Below the pieces are notes generated by a model that saw nothing but the letters and a program-made list of their open reading frames with translations, had not been told where the DNA came from and made no database searches. Position numbers and translations under genes: made by a program. Of a stretch of 64,000 bases of DNA, positions 43,664-52,302 are shown one piece after another; position 1 is the first letter of the stretch, and the number at the start of each line of letters is the position of its first letter. Source of the stretch: Streptomyces spororaveus (GTDB taxonomy: Bacteria; Actinomycetota; Actinomycetes; Streptomycetales; Streptomycetaceae). Location of the stretch: assembly GCF_016755875.1 (NCBI RefSeq), contig NZ_BNED01000003.1, positions 62,001 to 126,000 of the forward strand. Reading direction: 5' to 3'.

Positions 43664-44506
43664 TCAGCCGCTTGCGGAGAGGTCCCCGGCAAGGAGCCGT
43701 GCCGTGAGTTCCACGCACCGCGTCCGGGCCGCGGAGAAGCCGTAGGGCATCTTGGTCACCGCTTCGAAGGCACTCATCCGGGCGTCCTCCTCGCCGCTCG
43801 CCTCGTCGTCGCAGATCTCGAAGAGCTTCTCCTCGGCCACGTCCAGTCCGGCCGCTTCAATGGCCTGGAGCAGGGCCTTGTGGTGGGCGCAGTGCCGCGC
43901 GGCGAGTTCCCCGACCTGCGGGTCGTGGGGGTCGACGGTGTCATCGAGGGCGGCGTCGGCCGCGTCGAGTCGGTCTGCCTCGGCCCGCAGGCCGGGATGG
44001 GTCGCCAGGGTGATGAACACGCTGGCCTGAACTGCGGCTCCCAGCGGCCCGAAGATCCGTTCTGTGACGAGCAGGGCGTCCAGGTCGGAGGGGCGCAGTG
44101 CGCCGGAAGGCAGGTGGCTGAGCCGGTCCGTGACCAACGGGGAGAGCAGGCCCAGTGGGCTGCCCACGGCCCGCAGGCGCTGGACTGCCGCGCGCTGGCG
44201 CTTGATGTCGGCCTCCTGGGCGGCCAGGGTCTCCTCCAGCCGGCCCAGGACGTCCTCGACGTCCCGGGCTTCGTCGAAGGCGGCCCGCATGTCGTCCAGG
44301 CTGATGCCGGCTTCGGACATCTTGCGGATCCACAGCAGGCGGATCATGTCGTCGTAGCCGTAGCGGCGGCGGCCGTCTCCGCCTCGCCCGGGCTCCGGCA
44401 GCAGACCGATCTGGTGGTAGTGACGAATGGCGCGCGGGGTGGTTCCGGCGAAGGCGGCGGCATCGCCGATCTTGACCTCGCGGGGAGGCGTGGCGGAGGG
44501 GTACAT
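43664..44506 (-). CDS. MerR-family transcriptional regulator
   Basis: 280 residues from ATG 44506. The N-terminal winged helix-turn-helix reads VKIGDAAAFAGTTPRAIRHY, HQIGLLPEPGRGGDGRRRYG, YDDMIRLLWIRKMSEAGISL. A coiled-coil dimerisation helix follows (EETLAAQEADIKRQRAAVQR). The C-terminal 150 residues form a ligand domain rich in acidic residues. A perfect 9-base palindrome lies 41 bases upstream. The P450-ferredoxin operon is immediately upstream on the same strand. Confidence 0.9.
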   Translation of the reverse strand: MYPSATPPREVKIGDAAAFAGTTPRAIRHYHQIGLLPEPGRGGDGRRRYGYDDMIRLLWIRKMSEAGISLDDMRAAFDEARDVEDVLGRLEETLAAQEADIKRQRAAVQRLRAVGSPLGLLSPLVTDRLSHLPSGALRPSDLDALLVTERIFGPLGAAVQASVFITLATHPGLRAEADRLDAADAALDDTVDPHDPQVGELAARHCAHHKALLQAIEAAGLDVAEEKLFEICDDEASGEEDARMSAFEAVTKMPYGFSAARTRCVELTARLLAGDLSASG

Positions 44507-44547
44507 CGCAGACGGGGCCTTTCGTGCTGTGGTGCCCTCGACGACAC

Positions 44548-44568
44548 CACATGCCGCTACGGCATGTG
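44548..44568. promoter_or_regulatory. Palindrome upstream of the MerR gene
   Basis: CACATGCCG-CTA-CGGCATGTG: nine-base perfect arms with a three-base centre, in the 5' region of the MerR gene. It is the obvious candidate operator for autoregulation. Confidence 0.75.
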
Positions 44569-44571
44569 CAA

Positions 44572-44599
44572 CCACCCACCACCCACCACCCACCACCCG
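44572..44599. repeat. Four tandem CCACCCA heptamers
   Basis: Four adjacent units of CCACCCA (last one CCACCCG), beginning three bases after the palindrome. They lie between the MerR promoter region and the end of the ferredoxin gene. Confidence 0.8.
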
Positions 44600-44676
44600 G
44601 CCCCTGACGGGCGCTCGCCGGGTGTGGCGCCCCGACGGACGGTCCGGCTCTGCGGGCCCGCCGGTCCGGCGGAGCC

Positions 44677-44871
44677 TCAGCCCTCCGCGACGGTGATCGC
44701 CGAGACCGGGCAGGCCCGGGCGGCCTCCCGTACGAGCGGGCTGCCGTGGCCGTCCTCGCGGCCCGGGAGCACCTCGCTGAGCCCGTCGTCGTCCTGGGTG
44801 AACACCTGGGGCGCGGTCAGCGCGCACTGGCCGGCGCCGATGCAGATGTCCTGGTCGACCGAGATCTGCAT
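44677..44871 (-). CDS. Ferredoxin ([3Fe-4S] type), P450 partner
   Basis: 64 residues: MQISVDQDICIGAGQCALTA...ARACPVSAITVAEG. The cluster ligands are Cys10, Cys16 and Cys54; the place of a fourth Cys (CIGAGQC) is Ala or Gly, as in the 3Fe-4S ferredoxins that serve CYP105 enzymes. Begins five bases after the P450 stop, so the two are one transcript. It passes electrons from a reductase encoded elsewhere to the P450. Confidence 0.9.
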   Translation of the reverse strand: MQISVDQDICIGAGQCALTAPQVFTQDDDGLSEVLPGREDGHGSPLVREAARACPVSAITVAEG

Positions 44872-44876
44872 GCCGC

Positions 44877-46088
44877 TCACCAGGCCACGGGGAGTTCGAG
44901 CATGCCCTGGATGGTGTCCCCGGGCTTGAAGGGGATCTCGTCCGGGTCGGCCGCCAGGCGCAGGCCGGGCAGCCGCCGGAAGAGGGTGCCCAGGGCGATC
45001 TCCATCTCGGCGCGGGCCAGGTTCTGGCCCAGGCACTGGTGGATGCCGAAGCCGAAGGCCAGGTGGTGGCGGGTGGGCCGATTCCAGTCGAGTGCGTCCG
45101 GCTCCTCGAAGACCGTCTCGTCGCGGTTGATGACGGAGGTGGAGAAGACCACCCCCTCGTCGGGGCGGATCGTCACGCCGCCGACCTCGATCTCCTCGGT
45201 GGCCATCCGCAGCATGCCGTCGGCGATGGAGAGGAACCGCATCAGCTCCTCCACCGCCTCCGACATCAGCGAGGGGTCGTCGCGCAGTTCGGAGAGCTGC
45301 TCGGGGTGGCGCAGCAGCGTGAAGGTGCCGAGGGAGATCATGTTTGCCGTGGTCTCGTGGCCCGCGATCAGCAGGATCAGAGCCAGGTCGACCAGTTCCT
45401 CCACGGTGGTCGTGCCGGTCTCCAGCCGGGTGGCGATCAGCTCGTCCAGCAGCCCGTCGCCCGGATCGGTGCGCTTGTGCCGGATCAGGGCCTCCAGGTA
45501 GCTGTCCAGCCGGCGGCGGGCGTCCTCGACATCGGCGGGCTCGGGGCCGCGCAGCAGCCGCCGCGACTCCCCCTCGAAGAACTCGTGGTCCGCGTACGGG
45601 ACCCCGAGCAGGGAGCAGATCACCATGGACGGGACCGGCAGGGCGAAGGAGCTGACGAGTTCGGCCCGTGTGCCGCGCGCTGTCATGGCGTCGATCAGCC
45701 GGTCCACGGTCTCCTGGATCTGCGGCCGCATGGCCGCCATCCGCTTGACCGAGAAGCTCGGGATCAGCATCCTGCGCTGCCGGTTGTGCTCGGGGTCGTC
45801 CACCCCGAGCAGCGCGGTGCGCCGGCCCTGGACGCCCTTGAAGCGGCGGGTGGGGGCGGGGAATGCCTCCTTGGTGCGGTCGCTGGACAGCCGCGCGTCG
45901 GAGAGCAGGGCGCGCGCCTCGGCGTGGCCGGTGACCACCCATACGGAGCGGCCGTCGAAGAGGGTGACCCGTGAGAGGGGCCGGTTCTGCCGCAGCGGCC
46001 CGTACGCGGCCGGCGGGTGGTAGGGGCAGGTGCGGTCCTGGGGGAAGGCGACGACATCCGGCAGGGCATGGGACATGGCCTCGGTCAT
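44877..46088 (-). CDS. Cytochrome P450, CYP105-like
   Basis: 403 residues from ATG 46088 (upstream in-frame ATG at 46136 possible). Marks: helix I LIAGHETTANMISLG (oxygen-binding Thr), helix K EELMR (ExxR), heme loop FGFGIHQCLGQNLAR with Cys352 as the heme ligand. The N-terminal region (CPYHPPAAYGPLR, ALLSDARLSSDRT) fits CYP105, a Streptomyces family oxidising xenobiotics and natural products. Directly followed by its ferredoxin. No biosynthetic genes are adjacent, so a detoxification role is as likely as tailoring. Confidence 0.92.
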   Translation of the reverse strand: MTEAMSHALPDVVAFPQDRTCPYHPPAAYGPLRQNRPLSRVTLFDGRSVWVVTGHAEARALLSDARLSSDRTKEAFPAPTRRFKGVQGRRTALLGVDDPEHNRQRRMLIPSFSVKRMAAMRPQIQETVDRLIDAMTARGTRAELVSSFALPVPSMVICSLLGVPYADHEFFEGESRRLLRGPEPADVEDARRRLDSYLEALIRHKRTDPGDGLLDELIATRLETGTTTVEELVDLALILLIAGHETTANMISLGTFTLLRHPEQLSELRDDPSLMSEAVEELMRFLSIADGMLRMATEEIEVGGVTIRPDEGVVFSTSVINRDETVFEEPDALDWNRPTRHHLAFGFGIHQCLGQNLARAEMEIALGTLFRRLPGLRLAADPDEIPFKPGDTIQGMLELPVAW

Positions 46089-46349
46089 GGAAAGCAACAC
46101 CTCGCAAGCGATGGTTCCGTTCACGCCGGACTCCATTACATGCCTAAGGCACCTATCTCATCGATGCCAGTTTCGGCCAGTCTGCCCGGGTTCACCCGAG
46201 CGCCCGTTCCCGGGCCCCGCAGGGAAGCGGGCTCACCGGCGGGTGTCCAGGAACGTCCGGAACCGGCCGGAACGGATGGTGGACGCGAAGGACCGCCGCC
46301 GCCGGCATCGGGCAGACATGGACTGCGCGTCCTGGGGACACCGGTCCTG

Positions 46350-47066
46350 TCAGCCGAACAGGGGGAAGGAGGCGGCGTCCGGTCCCAGTGCCCGTTCTTC
46401 GGCGTTCGTGAGGGGCAGGCGGCCCGTGCCGGCGCGTGCGTAGTGCTCGTCGCTCCAGTCGAGCGGGAGCGGGCGGCCCAGCAGGCCGTCCAGGGTGGCA
46501 CGTACGCATGCCAGTCCGGGCGGTGAGGCCCCGGGAGCGTGTGGGAGTGAGGCGACGAGGTCGAGGTGGTGGACGGTCGCCTCGGCGGTGAGGGTCTTCA
46601 TCAGGTCGCCGGCGGTCATGGTGTGGCCCTGGGTCGAGAGGAGGAGGCCGGGGTCGGTCGCGGCGGCGGCGTTCAGGGTGGCTGCCGCGGTCTCCAGGTA
46701 CAGTCCGCGCAGTTGGCCGAAATGCAGGAACATGCCGGCGCTGACCCGCGCCCAGCGTCGGCCGTTGGCCGCGCCTTCCCTATCGGGGCGCCTGTCGCTC
46801 CAGTAGGTGACGGCGTCCCGGTCCGCCGGTCCGGGCGCGGGGGTGTGCAGGGCCACGAGCCCGCGCTGGCAGTCCATGAGGCAGTGGAAGAGCAGGTCCC
46901 GGACGGCCCAGCCCGTACAGCCGGTGGGCTGCCAGGAGTCTTCGTCCTCCAGCGGGGCCACGACGGCCGCGAGGGCCTGGTAGGACGCGTGCAGGGCGCG
47001 GACCGGTCCGGCCCGGACGGCTTGCGGAGGCGGGTCCTGGCCCTGGGGCGGTTCGGTTCCGATCAC
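46350..47066 (-). CDS. Maleylpyruvate isomerase-like, mycothiol-dependent (DinB-fold) protein
   Basis: 238 residues. The N-terminal four-helix domain has WQPTGCTGWAVRDLLFHCLM with a His ligand, then AEATVHHLDLVASLP, where the HHLD is the usual second metal site. This agrees with the mycothiol-dependent maleylpyruvate isomerase N-terminal family. The C-terminal part is short. A real substrate is not known. Confidence 0.8.
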   Translation of the reverse strand: MIGTEPPQGQDPPPQAVRAGPVRALHASYQALAAVVAPLEDEDSWQPTGCTGWAVRDLLFHCLMDCQRGLVALHTPAPGPADRDAVTYWSDRRPDREGAANGRRWARVSAGMFLHFGQLRGLYLETAAATLNAAAATDPGLLLSTQGHTMTAGDLMKTLTAEATVHHLDLVASLPHAPGASPPGLACVRATLDGLLGRPLPLDWSDEHYARAGTGRLPLTNAEERALGPDAASFPLFG

Positions 47067-47162
47067 CCTGGACGGATGCCCGTCGGCCGGGGACCGTATG
47101 CGTACTGCGGCACGGGTGAGCGGTGGGTCAGCCGTGCGAGACCACGTTCCGCCGTGGGGCGG

Positions 47163-47867
47163 TCATCGCTGGTTGGCGGCTTTCAGGGACTGCTGGGCCA
47201 GCCGGAAGGCGGGCAGCATCTCATCGTGCTCGCCGCTGTCCAGCCCGCCCAGTTGGACGACGACCGCCTCGCCGCCCGGGGTGACGGCGGCGAAGGCGCT
47301 CTCCTTCTTGGGTTCGTCCAGGGGGTCGGTCTCGTACGCGGCCTGGACGGCCGGGAGCGCGGCGCCGGCCGGGCCTGCCTTCAGGTCGGTGTAGACCGGG
47401 GTGCCCTTGGCCTTCTCGCCGGCCATGAACGCTTCGAGGACCTTGCGGGCGTCTCCGGGCGCGGCCGGCTCGTCGGCGACCCAGACGCGCAGGAAGCCGA
47501 TGTTCCCGGCAGGCTTGGCGTCGATCTCGCAGGCGAGGGTCATCCCGCCCTGCTGGAAGAGGGAAGCGAACCGGTCGTCCTCGGCGTGCGTGACGGCTTT
47601 CGGCTTCCAGTCCTGGACCAGGTCGAAGGAGACGGGCAGGCGGCACGGGGTGTCTTCGCCGCCGACGGAACCGACTGCCTTGACACCGGCGGCCGTTCCC
47701 GTACCCGCACTCGCACTCGCACTCGCACTCGCGGCCGGCTTCGGATCCTGCACGCCCCTGCCCGCTGGGGTCTGCTTGGATTCCGACGGCCCGCAGGCCA
47801 TCAGCCCCGCCGCCAGGACACCGGTCCCGATCGCCCCTGTCGCCGATCGCACCAGCCCGCGCCCCAT
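47163..47867 (-). CDS. Lipoprotein of unknown function
   Basis: 234 residues from ATG 47867. The signal peptide ends in a lipobox LMAC (Cys near residue 24) followed by a Ser/Ala-rich linker with SASASASA encoded by a short tandem DNA repeat (about 47707-47730). The globular part has two Cys (PCRLPVSFDLV, TLACEIDAKPA) likely to form a disulfide, and FLRVWVADEPAAPGDAR. Extracytoplasmic; no family recognised. Confidence 0.8.
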   Translation of the reverse strand: MGRGLVRSATGAIGTGVLAAGLMACGPSESKQTPAGRGVQDPKPAASASASASAGTGTAAGVKAVGSVGGEDTPCRLPVSFDLVQDWKPKAVTHAEDDRFASLFQQGGMTLACEIDAKPAGNIGFLRVWVADEPAAPGDARKVLEAFMAGEKAKGTPVYTDLKAGPAGAALPAVQAAYETDPLDEPKKESAFAAVTPGGEAVVVQLGGLDSGEHDEMLPAFRLAQQSLKAANQR

Positions 47868-47996
47868 CACCCTTGCTCCCCCAGCCGCGCCTGACAAAAG
47901 AACGGTCAACCTAGCAGGTCACGCGCCTACAGCCGCCGGCCCCCCGACCACACCCTGCGAACGCCCGGGCGGGGCCCACCCCGCGCGGGCGGCGGC

Positions 47997-48836
47997 TCAG
48001 CGGAACGCGGCGACGTTGCGTGCGGCCCAGTCGGCGAAGGGGCGTGCGGGGCGGGTCAGGACCTGCTGGACGGCGGGGCTGATGCGCAGTTCCGCGTCGC
48101 TCGGGGCGCCGAGGATGTCCAGGGTGTCGTCCGCGAGTTCTGCAGGCATGTTCCGGGTCATGGCGGCCTTGGCCTCGTCGCGGGTGAGGTCGTGGACGCG
48201 AAGGGGCGAGCCGAGTGCGGTGGCGATGGCCTGTGCCTGCTGCCGGGGGGTGATCACCTCCGGGCCGGTCAGCTCGTACACGCCGCCCAGGTGCCGGTCC
48301 TCCAGCAGGCAGGCCGCCGCGACCTCGGCGATGTCCCACGGGTCGATGACCGGGACGCCGACATCCGCGAACGGGGCGGCGACGGCCCGCTGCGCGCGGA
48401 CGGCAGGGGCCCACCACAGGGCGTTGGAGGCGAAGCCGCCCGGCCGCAGGATCGACCACTCCATGCCGGATTCCCGAACCGTTTCCTCCAGGGCGCGCAT
48501 CGCGATCCGTGTCGGACCGTACGGCCTGGTCGCCACGCCCTGTGTGGAGAGCAGGACGACCCGGCGGACCCCGGCGGCCGCGGCCCGGTTGACGGTCTCG
48601 GCCGGGCCGGTGCCGGGACCGTGCAGGTCCCCGGACAGCAGCAGGAACAGGGCCTTCGCCCCTGCGAGTACAGGCTGCAGAGCGGCGGGCTCGGCGAGAT
48701 CGGCCGCCAGTCGGCGGACGCCGTCCGGCACCGGCGCCTTGTGCCGCGATACCGCCAGCACTTCCTCGCCGGCCTTTGCAAGGGCCCGCGTCAGCGGCCG
48801 GCCCACGTTCCCGGTAGCCCCGGTCACCACGATCAT
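47997..48836 (-). CDS. NAD(P)-binding NmrA-like protein
   Basis: 279 residues from ATG 48836, with AAGGAG six bases upstream. Rossmann start MIVVTGATGNVGRPLTRALA (GxxGxxG). Further, VVLLSTQGV and MEWSILRPGGFASNALWW fit the atypical short-chain dehydrogenases of the NmrA/QOR2 group, which reduce quinones or sense redox state. Divergent from an HxlR regulator at 48930; together they form a typical quinone-response module. Confidence 0.9.
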   Translation of the reverse strand: MIVVTGATGNVGRPLTRALAKAGEEVLAVSRHKAPVPDGVRRLAADLAEPAALQPVLAGAKALFLLLSGDLHGPGTGPAETVNRAAAAGVRRVVLLSTQGVATRPYGPTRIAMRALEETVRESGMEWSILRPGGFASNALWWAPAVRAQRAVAAPFADVGVPVIDPWDIAEVAAACLLEDRHLGGVYELTGPEVITPRQQAQAIATALGSPLRVHDLTRDEAKAAMTRNMPAELADDTLDILGAPSDAELRISPAVQQVLTRPARPFADWAARNVAAFR

Positions 48837-48929
48837 GATCAGCTCCTTCGTCCCCGTGACTTGTACGCACCTGACGCTAGGAGGAGGACTAACTTCTGGT
48901 AAGGACATACCTGTGGGTAAGCTCCTCAC

Positions 48930-49310
48930 ATGAGGGGTAGCGCGCAGCTCGGAGCCGGTGATGCGGTGAAGCGGTATGACGTGTTTCACACGGACTGCCC
49001 CGCGCGCGACATGGTCGACCACGTGACCAGTCGTTGGGGCATCTGGGTGCTGATCTCCTTGCGGAGCAAGGACCTTCGGTTCTACGAGCTCCGCGAGAGC
49101 ATCCAGGGCATCAGCGAGAAGATGCTCGCCCAGACCCTCCGCGCTCTGGTCCGGGACGAGGTGGTGTGGCGGGCGGTCGAGCCCACGACGCCGCCTCAGG
49201 TCACCTACGGGCTCACCGAGTTCGGCAGGCACATCAGCGAACCACTGGTCGAGCTCTTCGACCGGATCACCCGACACCTCCCGCCACCCGGCGCGACCGG
49301 CGCGGGCTAG
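48930..49310 (+). CDS. HxlR-family transcriptional regulator
   Basis: 126 residues. Winged helix with CPARDMVDHVTSRWGIWVLI, RFYELRESIQGISEKMLAQT, LRALVRDEVVWRAVEP, VTYGLTEFGRHI. The N-terminal Cys (near residue 23) is at the place used for redox or electrophile sensing in HxlR/YodB proteins. Divergent from the NmrA-like gene with 93 bases between, which contain GGTA-N6-TACC. Confidence 0.9.
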   Translation: MRGSAQLGAGDAVKRYDVFHTDCPARDMVDHVTSRWGIWVLISLRSKDLRFYELRESIQGISEKMLAQTLRALVRDEVVWRAVEPTTPPQVTYGLTEFGRHISEPLVELFDRITRHLPPPGATGAG

Positions 49311-49369
49311 CCCGGTCGGCCGGGGGCCGCCTCGCCGCCGGTGGCGCGTACTCGGTTCGGCCCCGGCGG

Positions 49370-49421
49370 AAAGGACCTGTCCAAAGGGCCTGCCCAAAGG
49401 GCCTGTTCACAGGACCTGTTC
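49370..49421. repeat. Four 13-bp tandem repeats at the 3' end of the RidA gene
   Basis: Units AAAGGACCTGTCC, AAAGGGCCTGCCC, AAAGGGCCTGTTC and ACAGGACCTGTTC are contiguous. The inner parts are near-palindromic (AGGRCCT). They end at the stop codon of the RidA gene, between it and the convergent HxlR gene. Confidence 0.85.
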
Positions 49422-49827
49422 AGTCGATGACTGCGGTGGCTTCGATCTCGACCAGGTGCTCGGGTACGTCCAGAGCCGCAACGCCCAGCAGGGTGGCCGG
49501 GGGTGTCGGGGTGACGCCCAGTTTCGCGACCGCCCGGGTGATCCCTTCCATGAGCAGCGGCATCTTGCCGGGGGTCCAGTCGGCGACGTAGACGGTCAGC
49601 TTCGCCACGTCGTCGAATGAGGCACCGACCTCGTCCAGGGCGGTGTTGAGGTTGAGGTAGCACTGCTCGACCTGAGCGGCGAGGTCACCCTCGCCGACCG
49701 TGGCACCGTCGGCATCCCAGGCGACCTGGCCTGCGATGAAGACCAGCTTCGAGCCGGTCGCTACCGACACCTGCCGGTAGGCATCGATCTTCGGCAGTCC
49801 GCCGGGGTTCACCAGGGTGACGGGCAT
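49420..49827 (-). CDS. RidA/YjgF-family enamine/imine deaminase
   Basis: 135 residues, the usual length. Features: YRQVSVATGSKLVFIAGQVA, QCYLNLNTALDEVGASFDDV, KLTVYVADWTP and a C-terminal strand VEIEATAVID. The Arg of active RidA (often IRxxVxVxxLP) is not in its usual place, so the exact activity within the Rid superfamily is open. Divergent from the HxlR gene at 49958, with two repeats between them. Confidence 0.9.
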   Translation of the reverse strand: MPVTLVNPGGLPKIDAYRQVSVATGSKLVFIAGQVAWDADGATVGEGDLAAQVEQCYLNLNTALDEVGASFDDVAKLTVYVADWTPGKMPLLMEGITRAVAKLGVTPTPPATLLGVAALDVPEHLVEIEATAVID

Positions 49828-49886
49828 GCTGCTGTCTCCTTGTCAGAGTGCGCTCCGTGGCGCGCGTGGCTTACGTGCTCTCTTGT

Positions 49887-49955
49887 GGTTACTCAGGAAC
49901 CGTAGGAGAGTGATCGCTGACATGGAAGAACGCACTTTTCGGTGACTGGGGAACC
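49887..49955. promoter_or_regulatory. Two direct repeats in the RidA-HxlR divergent promoter
   Basis: GGTTACTCAGGAACC at 49887-49901 and GGTGACTGGGGAACC at 49941-49955 match at 12 of 15 positions, and each is an imperfect palindrome (GGTT...AACC). Starts are 54 bases apart, about five helical turns. The second ends two bases before the GTG of the regulator. Confidence 0.75.
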
Positions 49956-49957
49956 TT

Positions 49958-50338
49958 GTGGTGACCAAGCAGCTCGGCGGCTCGGCCGACGACGGGGACG
50001 TGAGGCGCGCCGACTCCCTGGCCCGGGAGATCTTCTCGGACGTCGCCAACAAGTGGGCTCTCCTGATCATCGAGGCCCTGGGAGAGCGCACCCTGCGCTT
50101 CGGTGGGCTGCGGGACGAGATCGAGGGCATCAGCCACAAGATGCTCACCCAGAACCTGCGCATGCTGGAGCGCAACGGTCTGGTCGAGCGGACGGTCCAC
50201 CCCGTCGTGCCGCCGCGGGTCGAGTACACCCTCACCGGCCCGGGCCGGGCTTTGCGCGTGACGATCGACGGACTGTGCGACTGGACCCACCGGCACCTCG
50301 GTCACATCGAGGCTTCCCGCCACCGCTTCGACGGCTGA
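49958..50338 (+). CDS. HxlR-family transcriptional regulator
   Basis: 126 residues from GTG 49958 with almost no leader if the operator is functional. The winged helix reads IFSDVANKWALLIIEALGER, FGGLRDEIEGISHKMLTQNL, RMLERNGLVERTVHP, VEYTLTGPGRAL. No Cys at the start, unlike the regulator at 48930, so it should not use the same thiol switch. Likely controls the divergent RidA gene and itself. Confidence 0.9.
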   Translation: MVTKQLGGSADDGDVRRADSLAREIFSDVANKWALLIIEALGERTLRFGGLRDEIEGISHKMLTQNLRMLERNGLVERTVHPVVPPRVEYTLTGPGRALRVTIDGLCDWTHRHLGHIEASRHRFDG

Positions 50339-50504
50339 CGCGTCGACCAGCGCGCTGCGGGGCCGTGACGGCCTCGACGACGTCGCCGCGTGAGCGGTGC
50401 CGGTGGTCCGGGTCCGGCGCCTCCCGGCCGCCGGGACGGTCAAAGGCACCGCTATCCTGCCGGCTCCTGGCAGTTCGATCACTTGAGGTGGGAGGTGTGC
50501 CGAG

Positions 50505-51236
50505 GTGACCGACTCCGGGATCCGGTGCGTGGCTGGACTTGTGATGCTTGCGTCGATCACGGCTTGCGGAAGCCCGACGGAGCCGCAACAGCCGATATCG
50601 GCGCCGCAAACGCCGATGTCGGCTGCAGAGCTGCGAACACACCTCCTGCCCGCGGTCATGCCGGGTGGCTGGACCTCCGTGGCGGAGCCCGCGAAGGAGC
50701 GCCCGAAGGGAACACCGGGCGCGGCGGCGACACCGCCGACCTGCGCGGGCCTTCTCGACGGGCAGAGTGTCGCGGACGCGGGTACGGCGGCCTCGGCTGC
50801 GTCTGCGGCAGCCGTGTTCAGCGGCGGGCACTCCGCCGGGAACGGCGTCATCCCCGGATCGGAGATGCTCTACTCGTTCCCGGGCGACGGTGCGCACCAG
50901 GCGCTGCAGGACATGCGTGACCTGGTGGGCCGGTGCCGGAGCGTGGACCTGCCCCGTGCGTCATGGGAGCCGGCCGTGGCCGCCGGTTTCGCCGTCGCCG
51001 AAGGTCCACGGCTCGGGGACGAGAGCCTCGTCATCCAGGCGTCGGTGACGATGGGCACCACGGGTGACGCGCAACGTGCCGACGCGACCGTGGTACGCGT
51101 GGGGAGTTCGCTCGTCGTCATCAGCAGCGTCCTCTCGCTGACCCAGCCGGAGGCCGATGCCGTCATGTCGTTCATGCCTCTTGCCGTGGCGCAGATCCAG
51201 TCGAACCATCCCGAGCCGGTCGACGCGGCCTTGTGA
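50505..51236 (+). CDS. Lipoprotein with sensor-like domain
   Basis: 243 residues from GTG 50505. The signal peptide ends at a lipobox ITAC (Cys near 21), followed by a Pro-rich linker. The domain has LLPAVMPGGWTSVAEPA, CAGLL, EMLYSFPGDGAHQALQDMRD, LVGRCRS and VVISSVLSLTQPEADAVMSF, similar to extracellular PknH-like sensor domains of actinobacteria. Two Cys probably pair. Extracytoplasmic; ligand unknown. Confidence 0.75.
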   Translation: MTDSGIRCVAGLVMLASITACGSPTEPQQPISAPQTPMSAAELRTHLLPAVMPGGWTSVAEPAKERPKGTPGAAATPPTCAGLLDGQSVADAGTAASAASAAAVFSGGHSAGNGVIPGSEMLYSFPGDGAHQALQDMRDLVGRCRSVDLPRASWEPAVAAGFAVAEGPRLGDESLVIQASVTMGTTGDAQRADATVVRVGSSLVVISSVLSLTQPEADAVMSFMPLAVAQIQSNHPEPVDAAL

Positions 51237-51271
51237 CGGGCAGTCGGCCCCCACGCGTGAACGGCCCGCAC

Positions 51272-51293
51272 CCGGCTCACGGCCCTGAGCCGG
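51272..51293. terminator. Bidirectional hairpin between convergent lipoprotein genes
   Basis: CCGGCTCA-CGGCCC-TGAGCCGG: perfect eight-base arms, between a plus-strand gene ending at 51236 and a minus-strand gene ending at 51409. Confidence 0.65.
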
Positions 51294-51408
51294 TCCTGCG
51301 GCCTCGTATCCGCGTGCTCCTCCCCAGCCGGTGACGCCGTCCTGACGTCGTGTCTTGGGCGGCGATCCCGTGTGCGCGGCGGCCACCACGCGTCAGGGCG
51401 GCGGCAGG

Positions 51409-52302
51409 TCAGTACCAGCCGAGGACGTCGACGGTCACGCTCTTGTTCGCCAGTGGCTTCTCGTCGTAGTCGAGGAGGTGTTCGAAGAGGAACTTCGGCT
51501 CGGCGCTGCTGCCCGTTTCCTTCAGGAACCAGCCTGATCCGTTCTTGACGAGGGTCCTCTTGCCGTCCGGGGCGGGCACCTCGCTGTCGCGTCCGGGGGA
51601 CGCGGCCTGTCGCTTCTCGACCTGGCCGGACGCGGCGATGTCCCAGGCGAGCTCGTTCTCCTGCGCGGATGTTCCGGGCCCGAGGGTCGCCTCTTCCTTC
51701 AGGTCATCCGGGCTCTTGGGGTCGGCGGAGTACACCTTGTCGTTGTTGGCCAGGAAGTACACGCGCTTCCCGTCCGGGCCGAAGCGGGGTTGCGTGTATC
51801 CGGGCTTGCCACCCGAATATGTCGGCTTACCCCCTATATGCACGGGTGTGTCGCCGTAGTTCCCGTTCGGGCCCGCGCCGCTCGTGTACTCCCCGAAGTA
51901 CAGGTCGCCGCCCTTCGTCGTCCACACGACGGAGTGCCAGTCCGGCGAGAAGGCCTGCCTCCTCCACGCGCTCGGTACGGCGTACTGGGGCAGGAAGGCT
52001 CCCGCCTTGGTCCTGCCGGTCGTCTCGTCGAAGACCACGAGCTCGGTGAGGTTGCCGGACACCAGCGCGACCAGGCCCTTCATCTCCAGGCTCTTGTGCT
52101 CCGTCTTCGCCGAGGCGCTCTGGCCGGCCGCCGTCGGTACTGCCTTGTCGGCCGGCGGCTGCCCGCCCCCACCGTCCCCGCCGCACGCGACCGTACCCGC
52201 GAGGAGCACGGCGAGTACGGGAACCGCCCCTACGGGCCAACGGCGTCGCCGACGCCCCCTGCCCTCACCGGGAACGGCTGTGGTCACCAGGACTTCCGAC
52301 AT
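51409..52302 (-). CDS. Lipoprotein with WD40/TolB-like strands
   Basis: 297 residues from ATG 52302, with GAGGGGGAG upstream. Lipobox VAC (Cys near 40) after an unusually basic N-terminus (GRGRRRRRW). The mature part has blades of the TolB/PD40 type: AFSPDWHSVVWTTKGGDLYF, PRFGPDGKRVYFLANNDKVY, AWDIAASGQVEKRQ. Extracytoplasmic beta-propeller-like protein; role unknown. Confidence 0.8.
   Translation of the reverse strand: MSEVLVTTAVPGEGRGRRRRRWPVGAVPVLAVLLAGTVACGGDGGGGQPPADKAVPTAAGQSASAKTEHKSLEMKGLVALVSGNLTELVVFDETTGRTKAGAFLPQYAVPSAWRRQAFSPDWHSVVWTTKGGDLYFGEYTSGAGPNGNYGDTPVHIGGKPTYSGGKPGYTQPRFGPDGKRVYFLANNDKVYSADPKSPDDLKEEATLGPGTSAQENELAWDIAASGQVEKRQAASPGRDSEVPAPDGKRTLVKNGSGWFLKETGSSAEPKFLFEHLLDYDEKPLANKSVTVDVLGWY

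Noticed and set aside
49439..49663. Additional genes opposite RidA
   Set aside because: Antisense frames without motifs; RidA has the expected length and conserved strands.
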